Source: Verrucomicrobiota bacterium
GTDB lineage: Bacteria > Verrucomicrobiota > Verrucomicrobiia > Opitutales > Coraliomargaritaceae
Direction: 5' to 3'
Length of the DNA: 64,000 nt
Assembly: GCA_009908325.1 (NCBI GenBank)
Contig: JAAAPI010000275.1
Span: forward strand, 32,388 to 96,387
The stretch's first letter is position 1. Every line of letters begins with the position of its first letter. The notes beneath the pieces are model-generated. The model saw nothing but the letters and a program-made list of their open reading frames with translations, did no database searches and was not told the DNA's origin. Below, piece by piece: positions 59,493 to 64,000 of the stretch. The translations under genes and the position numbers were made by a program.

Positions 59493-59878
59493 ACGCCTGG
59501 GACACCAACGTTCTCATCCGCCATCTCACCGAGGACGAACCGGAACAGCTCTCGATCGCTCGGGCGGAGCTGGCAAAGTCCCAGCGCCGGGGTGAGCCCA
59601 TCTGGATTTCACTCATCGTCTTGATCGAAACCGCTTGGGTCCTCTCGGCTTACGATCTCAATAAATCTGAAATTCTCAATGTTTTGGATAGCGTGGCCGC
59701 CGATCCACGTTTTCAGCTGGAGCACGGCAGCCTTATGACGGAAGCCATCAAACAGAGCCGCAAGAAAGGCGACTTACCCGAGCATCTAGCCTCGCTCGTC
59801 GCCAACCGCTCCAAGATCGAAAAAACGCAAACCTTCGACAAAGCACTCAAGCAATTCGCAAGTTTTGAAGTGCTTTGA
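59489..59878 (+). CDS. vapC: PIN-domain ribonuclease toxin (VapC-like)
   Basis: The 129-residue protein has the PIN fold acid residues: NAWDTNVLIRHL (Asp5), IETAWVLSAYDL (Glu), GDLPEHL with Asp and Glu where many VapCs have two Asp, and TFDKALKQF. VapC toxins cut tRNA or rRNA. The start is GTG at 59489, overlapping the antitoxin stop by 4 bases. The unusual DLPE motif may reduce activity, but the fold is otherwise complete. Confidence 0.82.
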   Translation: MNAWDTNVLIRHLTEDEPEQLSIARAELAKSQRRGEPIWISLIVLIETAWVLSAYDLNKSEILNVLDSVAADPRFQLEHGSLMTEAIKQSRKKGDLPEHLASLVANRSKIEKTQTFDKALKQFASFEVL

Positions 59879-60279
59879 ATTTCATGACAATGTGGGCATA
59901 GCTTTGACGCAGAAAAAGAACGGTGGCCAGGTGGCATTTCGTTAAGAGCCTCAGTCGTAGCGATCCGCCTTCGGCTTCCGTCTTCGCTCCAAGAGCTAAG
60001 CCGGACGAGGATGGCGGACAGGCTGGCTTCTTGACCACCATAGCTCGACTTGTCCGCCGAAGCTCTTAGAGCGTAGGAGGAAGAGCGACGGTCGGTTACG
60101 CCAGGAGTCGATCAGATCGGCTTTTCAATCAGCTCAATCGCGGGATAAACCCATCTCGCTGCGGAAGACAGAAACGTGCTTATTTTAGTAACATTCCCGA
60201 TAAGACGGGTGTCCGCCTCCTAATTGCCCCAAATAACAACCCGCAACCAAGCTGGCACGAAAACTGATCTGCTGATTCG
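59879..60279. repeat. 401-base gene-free stretch with dispersed repeats
   Basis: No gene is seen. The stretch holds TAGCTCGACTTGTCCGCCGA (60041-60060), a piece common in dispersed repeats of this kind, an inverted relative (CCGGACGAGGATGGCGGACA at 60001-60020), and a copy of the 50.7-50.9 kb set: GGTTACGCCAGGAGTCGA near 60094-60111 and CAATCGCGGGATAAA at 60135-60149. The leader of the phosphorylase gene must be in 60163-60279; no promoter is clear. Confidence 0.6.
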
Positions 60280-61047
60280 ATGCCTGCCAAAAGCAAAGCC
60301 AAGCCCATCCTCGTCCTCGGGGCCGTGCCCTCGGAAATCGCGCTGATCCGGGCGCACCTTGAATCGCCCGAGACAGGGCAGCTCGCCATCTACCCCTACC
60401 TGCGGGGGCGTATCGGGAAATTGGACATCATCACGGCCGTCACCGGTGTCGGGGTGACAAACGGTGCCATGTGCACCGCCCTCTTTCTCCACCACCTCGC
60501 CCCGCGGGCGACCATTATTTCCGGCACAGGCTCGCGGCTCAACCCCGAGGTCGACTGCGGCGATGTCATTGTATCCAAAAAAACGCTCCACCACGCCGCC
60601 GGCAGCTTGACGGACGACGGTATGGTTTACCGCAAAGTACGCGGTCCGCTACCGAAGATGATGACGCACTTTGCCTACAAACCGGATGCAGAGCTTCTAA
60701 AAAAAGCCGTCTCTGCGATAAAGACCTACCAACCGGAGAAAATCACCGTAGACGGCGAGATCTACCGACCGCGGGTCTATCCCGGCATCGTCTCCGCGAG
60801 CGACCTTTTCGGCGTCAATCAAGCCAAGATCGATGACCTGCGGGCCAAACTCAGCCCCCACCTCATGGAGATGGAGAGCGCGGCCATTGCGCAGGTCTGC
60901 GACCACCTCGACTACCCGCACATTGTTTTCCGGGCCGGGAGTAACCGCACCCAGCCCAATCCCGGCACGGCCTATCGAAAATACGGCCAAACCGCCGCAG
61001 CCTGCGCGGCCCGCTGGCTGGCATCCCCATCCTTTTTCTCAGCTTAA
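60280..61047 (+). CDS. Cytoplasmic nucleoside phosphorylase/nucleosidase (MTAN superfamily) with Asn for catalytic Asp
   Basis: This 255-residue protein has the purine phosphorylase fold: ITAVTGVGVTNGAMCTALFL, IISGTGSRLNPEVDCGDVIV, and LMEMESAAIAQVCDHL (195-210). Where MTAN and PNP-type enzymes have RAxSD it reads RAGSNRTQPN, so the catalytic Asp is Asn. That may alter base specificity towards 6-oxopurines or lower activity. No signal peptide is present, unlike the relative at 55.4 kb. Its C-terminal codons overlap, in another frame, sequence that encodes a piece of an NCS2 permease, showing that the gene was joined by deletion to the truncated permease downstream. Confidence 0.82.
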   Translation: MPAKSKAKPILVLGAVPSEIALIRAHLESPETGQLAIYPYLRGRIGKLDIITAVTGVGVTNGAMCTALFLHHLAPRATIISGTGSRLNPEVDCGDVIVSKKTLHHAAGSLTDDGMVYRKVRGPLPKMMTHFAYKPDAELLKKAVSAIKTYQPEKITVDGEIYRPRVYPGIVSASDLFGVNQAKIDDLRAKLSPHLMEMESAAIAQVCDHLDYPHIVFRAGSNRTQPNPGTAYRKYGQTAAACAARWLASPSFFSA

Positions 61048-61082
61048 CGCTCCTCCTCCGCCCCTTTGACCTGCCCGCCTGG

Positions 61083-62099
61083 TTGCCCGCCACCGGTATC
61101 ATCCTTGCCGCCGGCACCGCCTTGGCCTGGCTGACGGGGGCCGCTCCGGTCACCACGCTGGGGCTCGCACCCTGGGCACTGCCCGGGCCACACATCCCCA
61201 TTCCCGATCTGTCGTTTCTCACCGATGCATGGATCGGCGCGGATCTGGCCACCATGCTCAGTGTCGTGCTCCCCATCTCGTTGCTCGCCGTTCTCGCCTC
61301 ACTGCAAAACATCGAGTCCGCCGCCGCCGCAGGCGACGCCTTCCCGGAACGACCTTGCCTCATCGTAAATGGCCTTGGCACCCTCGCCGCATCAATTTTC
61401 GGTTCGCCCTTCCCCACCTCCATCTACATCGGCCATCCCGCCTGGAAGAAGATGGGGGCGCGCTACCACTACTCTACTCTCAACGGTTTCGCCATCGCCC
61501 TGCTCTGTCTTAGCGGGCTGTTGACCGCCATCGTTTGGCTCATCCCGGTCGAAGCCGGTATCACCATCATCTTTTGGATTGGCTTAATCATTGTCGCCCA
61601 GACCTTCGAGACCGCGCCCAAGCGCCACTTTCCCGCTGCCATCATCGGACTCATGCCGGGAATCGCCGCTTGGGTCGTGGTTCTGGCCAGCTCACTCGTC
61701 GCCGGCCTCACGACCGGACCCGAGGGCGCCACGGGCCTAAATGCCGGATTCCTGCAGCGGCAATCCGCCTCCGGTAATTTCCTGGCCGGCGGCATCGCCC
61801 TGCAACAGGGCTTTCTTCTCACCGCCATGCTCTGGTCCACGATGACGGTTTTTATCCTCGACCGTGAATTTTCCCGCGCAGCCGTCGCCGCACTCATCGC
61901 GGCGGGCCTCGCCGGGCTTGGACTGATGCACGGCTACAGCCTCGAAAACGGCGGCATCGTGGTCGATATTCCCTTACTGAAAAAGCTCAGTGCGCCGGAG
62001 ACAAGCGGCTGGCTAGCCGCGCCCGCCGAGGTCGGCGGCTACTTCATCGCCGCTGTGGTCTTCTTTGCGGTGCATCGTATCCTCAGACAGAAACCTTAG
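61083..62099 (+). pseudogene. 5'-truncated NCS2 permease (paralogue of the one at 52257)
   Basis: The frame encodes the C-terminal half of an NCS2 carrier: SLQNIESAAAAGDAFPERP, IFGSPFPTSIYIGHPAWKKM and LIPVEAGITIIFWIGLIIVA, matching QAIESAAAAGDDF and LGSPFPTTLYIGHLGM of the full copy. The first eight or so spans are missing. Permease-like sequence (GIPILFLSLTLLLRPFDLPA) extends upstream of the TTG start at 61083 back to about 61020, into the end of the phosphorylase gene, in another frame. No ribosome site is seen. It may be a dead remnant or a short protein of unknown use; the frame is intact to TAG at 62099. Confidence 0.7.
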
Positions 62100-62521
62100 G
62101 TCTTCTTCCGGACATCAAAAAACCCCGACCACAAAGGTAATGAAGCGTCCCCTTTTAAGTCCCTTTGTTGGCTTCGTTAACCTTCTGTAAAAACTAAAGC
62201 GTATCGCTCGGATCTGGGATTTTCGTACAGAAATTAAGGAAGACAACGAAGGTTGGGTGGAGCTTCATGGGCCTCAACCTTTGAATACTTCCAGGATGAA
62301 CCCTCACCCCTTATGCCACTCGGCGGCTATCTCCGCAAAAAGCAAATTCCTACCAGTTTGTGGGGATGAAGTGGAGGTGCTTGTTGAAAATCTTCGAATT
62401 TTGCGTTTGCCCCCGGTTAGAAGTTTGATTGAATTTTCCTCGACTCGGCAAAGTCGCCGCGGAATCATCAAAAGCAGGACAAAGCTCTCTTTAGCTCACG
62501 TTAAATACCTTTTAACTCCTA
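62100..62521. other. 422-base stretch without a convincing gene
   Basis: An open frame from 62257 to 62538 exists but its sequence (MELHGPQPLNTSRMNPHPLC and on) shows no domain and overlaps the next start; I do not call it a gene. The stretch holds AAAAAGCAAATTCCTA at 62337-62352, repeated exactly at 63564-63579, and TTTTAAGTCCCTT at 62153-62165, repeated at 63678-63690. Confidence 0.5.
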
Positions 62522-63579
62522 ATGATTTATATAGTTAGCAACCGTAAGCCGAGCGCCAGGTCAAATCTTGGTTTTGGATACAGCCCGAACGATAAGGACA
62601 TTGAGGAGCTGCGTCTTGCATCAGCCAAAAAGGACAATCAGGGGAAGTGGAAGGTGAGCGTTCTTCCGGAGAGGAAAAATATAACGGTAGATAGCAAAAT
62701 TGAGGATAAACCGAGCTTCCAGGTTTTTCGAAAGCTTCAGGACTCAATGATGGAAAACGACCGTAATTGCGTCTTTTTGGTCCACGGCTACAATGTTAAC
62801 TTTGCCGCTGCATTGGACACGGCGAACCGTGTCCGGGAACTCTATAACGTTGAGGTTATTCTATTTAGTTGGCCATCCCTCGGGGCAGGTGAGGGAAAAA
62901 AGCACATCGGCAAGGAGTTCATCGGCACCGCCAGTTATAAGCGAGACAAGCGCACGGCTATTCGCTCGGTGCCTGCTTTGGATAAGACGTTCGCTGCTTT
63001 GGGACACTATTTCGACTATACGCAACAGCAGGGCATCCAATGCGGCCAGAGTTTCAATTTACTGTGCCACAGCATGGGCAATTACTTGCTTAAGCATCTG
63101 CTCAAATCTAGCGTCTATTCAGGAGATTTCCTACTCTTCGAAAACGTCGTGCTCTGTGCGGCTGATGTCAACAACGCTGGTCACGAACGCTTTGTAGATC
63201 AGATCCCGCATCGTCGGCGCGTCTACGTCACAATCAACGAGAATGACTTCGCCCTCAAATGGTCCCGTCGCAAACTTGGCGAACAACAAAAAGCCAGGCT
63301 GGGACACTACACTCGTAATCTCAGGTCGGATGTCGCCGTCTATCTCGATTTCACCGAAGCAAATCACGTCAACGACTCTCACGGTTACTTCGCCGATAAG
63401 GCAGCCGTGCAGAACGAACGCGTCCAAATCCTCTTCAACGAGCTTCTCAACGGCCAGCGTGGTGAACGTCTGCTCGAAGGCTATGACCCAGATAAGCGGA
63501 TTTATGCAGTGTAAAAAACAGTTTTCATGACGATCAACGCTCACCGAGGCGGCTAACGTCACGAAAAAGCAAATTCCTA
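62337..63579. repeat. 16-base direct repeats flanking the DUF900 gene
   Basis: AAAAAGCAAATTCCTA occurs at 62337-62352 and again at 63564-63579, one on each side of the DUF900 gene. A second pair, TTTTAAGTCCCTT, lies at 62153-62165 and 63678-63690, further out on both sides. Nested direct repeats around a single gene suggest gene insertion or a duplicated scar, though chance similarity of AT-rich words is possible. Confidence 0.45.
62522..63514 (+). CDS. DUF900 alpha/beta hydrolase
   Basis: The 330-residue protein matches the DUF900 hydrolases: VFLVHGYNVNFAAALDTANR (strand-loop start of the fold) and the nucleophile elbow FNLLCHSMGNYLLKHLL with the serine in SMG. EANHVNDSHGYFA carries the likely catalytic His near the end. 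No signal peptide is seen. The substrate is unknown. Its codon use looks more AT-rich than the neighbouring genes, and exact 16-base direct repeats flank it, suggesting a transferred insert. Related proteins often stand alone with no operon. Confidence 0.82.
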   Translation: MIYIVSNRKPSARSNLGFGYSPNDKDIEELRLASAKKDNQGKWKVSVLPERKNITVDSKIEDKPSFQVFRKLQDSMMENDRNCVFLVHGYNVNFAAALDTANRVRELYNVEVILFSWPSLGAGEGKKHIGKEFIGTASYKRDKRTAIRSVPALDKTFAALGHYFDYTQQQGIQCGQSFNLLCHSMGNYLLKHLLKSSVYSGDFLLFENVVLCAADVNNAGHERFVDQIPHRRRVYVTINENDFALKWSRRKLGEQQKARLGHYTRNLRSDVAVYLDFTEANHVNDSHGYFADKAAVQNERVQILFNELLNGQRGERLLEGYDPDKRIYAV

Positions 63580-63689
63580 TCGCCTCCCTACGTCTCTGGC
63601 CAAAAGAGGGACTGCTGAAAGCCACCGATACGACCGATGCCAGGCACCGCTGAAGGCGCCAGTCCAATTTTCCATGTTTTTAAGTCCCT

Positions 63690-63977
63690 TCATTGCACTG
63701 CCTGCCCCAACACCATAAGCGCATTCGCGATGGTCTGCACCTTTGGGGTGCGCACGCCTTTGAAATGTTGGGTAAGGATTTTGATGTCTTGGTCGCTGGT
63801 CCAGCGGGTCTTTTGGATGGAATCGCGGACGGCGGCGGCTTGTTTCTCATTCGCTCTCCCACTTTCGCCAAGACTGCGGCGGACAAGACGGGCTACGGCG
63901 GACAGGTCGGCGGCGTGTTTGTGGTTGAGGTCGACGAGACGTTGGAGGGGCGGAGCAATCGAAAGGCTACAATTCAC
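63690..63977 (-). CDS. Unknown small protein, possibly the C-terminal end of a larger one
   Basis: A 95-residue frame starts at GTG 63977 just after an in-frame TAA and ends at 63690. The sequence (LQRLVDLNHKHAADLSAVAR, KILTQHFKGVRTPKVQTIAN) looks like real helical protein but no family was recognised. The window edge is 23 bases away, so the gene context is unknown; it could be the surviving tail of a broken gene. Third-position base use is consistent with coding. Confidence 0.45.
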   Translation of the reverse strand: MNCSLSIAPPLQRLVDLNHKHAADLSAVARLVRRSLGESGRANEKQAAAVRDSIQKTRWTSDQDIKILTQHFKGVRTPKVQTIANALMVLGQAVQ

Positions 63978-64000
63978 GGTTTATACGGCCCGAGAAACTT

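Noticed and set aside
62257..62538. A 93-codon open frame before the DUF900 gene
   Set aside because: No recognisable domain, unconvincing composition, and it overlaps the DUF900 start.
1..64000. CRISPR array, tRNA or rRNA genes, transposase genes, prophage genes
   Set aside because: Looked for by eye on both strands; no regular repeat-spacer array, no tRNA cloverleaf with conserved TTCGAATC-type arm, and no recognisable integrase or transposase was found.

Overview
The window is a 64 kb stretch of a Gram-negative chromosome. It carries TonB-dependent receptors, a DUF3450/ExbB/ExbD/TonB operon, many lipoprotein signals and weak Shine-Dalgarno use. The protein style and the gene-poor palindromic repeats suggest the PVC group (Verrucomicrobiota, Opitutae/Puniceicoccales-like). 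This is an inference by eye; no marker gene for taxonomy is present. No rRNA, tRNA, CRISPR array or prophage was seen.

The theme is uptake and breakdown of purines and related N-heterocycles. Region 1-4.4 kb (minus strand) is a xanthine dehydrogenase operon (guaD, xdhC, xdhA, xdhB). Region 4.4-9.9 kb is an energy-transduction operon for outer-membrane receptors (DUF3450, two ExbB-like proteins, ExbD, TonB, TPR). Region 9.9-15.5 kb holds formamidase, an AzgA-type purine permease, an exported NUP-family nucleosidase-like protein and adenine deaminase. Region 15.8-22.7 kb (minus) holds an exported cupin, a TonB-dependent receptor, a cytochrome P450, an adenosine-deaminase-family enzyme and a GarR/GlxR-like reductase. 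Region 22.9-29.2 kb (plus) is an ABC importer with a DUF1152 protein, an aldo/keto reductase and a tandem LOG-family nucleotide hydrolase.

Region 29.3-31.4 kb is a small graveyard of three broken genes: a lipoprotein, an exported MTAP/PNP-type phosphorylase and a cytochrome c paralogue. Region 31.5-39.7 kb (minus) carries three amidohydrolases (one exported, one cytosine-deaminase-like), a creatininase-family enzyme with a ligand-less paralogue, a DUF2165 membrane protein, a THI5/NMT1-type binding protein and a cytochrome c. Region 39.8-50.6 kb holds an FAD-linked oxidase, a CocE-type hydrolase, a second ABC importer with several binding proteins, and a second TonB-dependent receptor. Region 50.9-62.1 kb holds an MFS carrier, three NCS2 permeases (one truncated), a queuosine-precursor transporter, a CDA-fold deaminase, nucleoside phosphorylases, a second P450 and a VapBC-like pair. 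The right end has a DUF900 hydrolase between short direct repeats and a small unknown gene.

Working model (inference): modified purine nucleosides or purine-like heterocycles cross the outer membrane through the receptors, are split in the periplasm by exported phosphorylase-fold proteins, enter by NCS2 and ABC carriers, are trimmed by P450s, amidases and deaminases, and reach xanthine dehydrogenase. Uricase and allantoin genes are not in the window.
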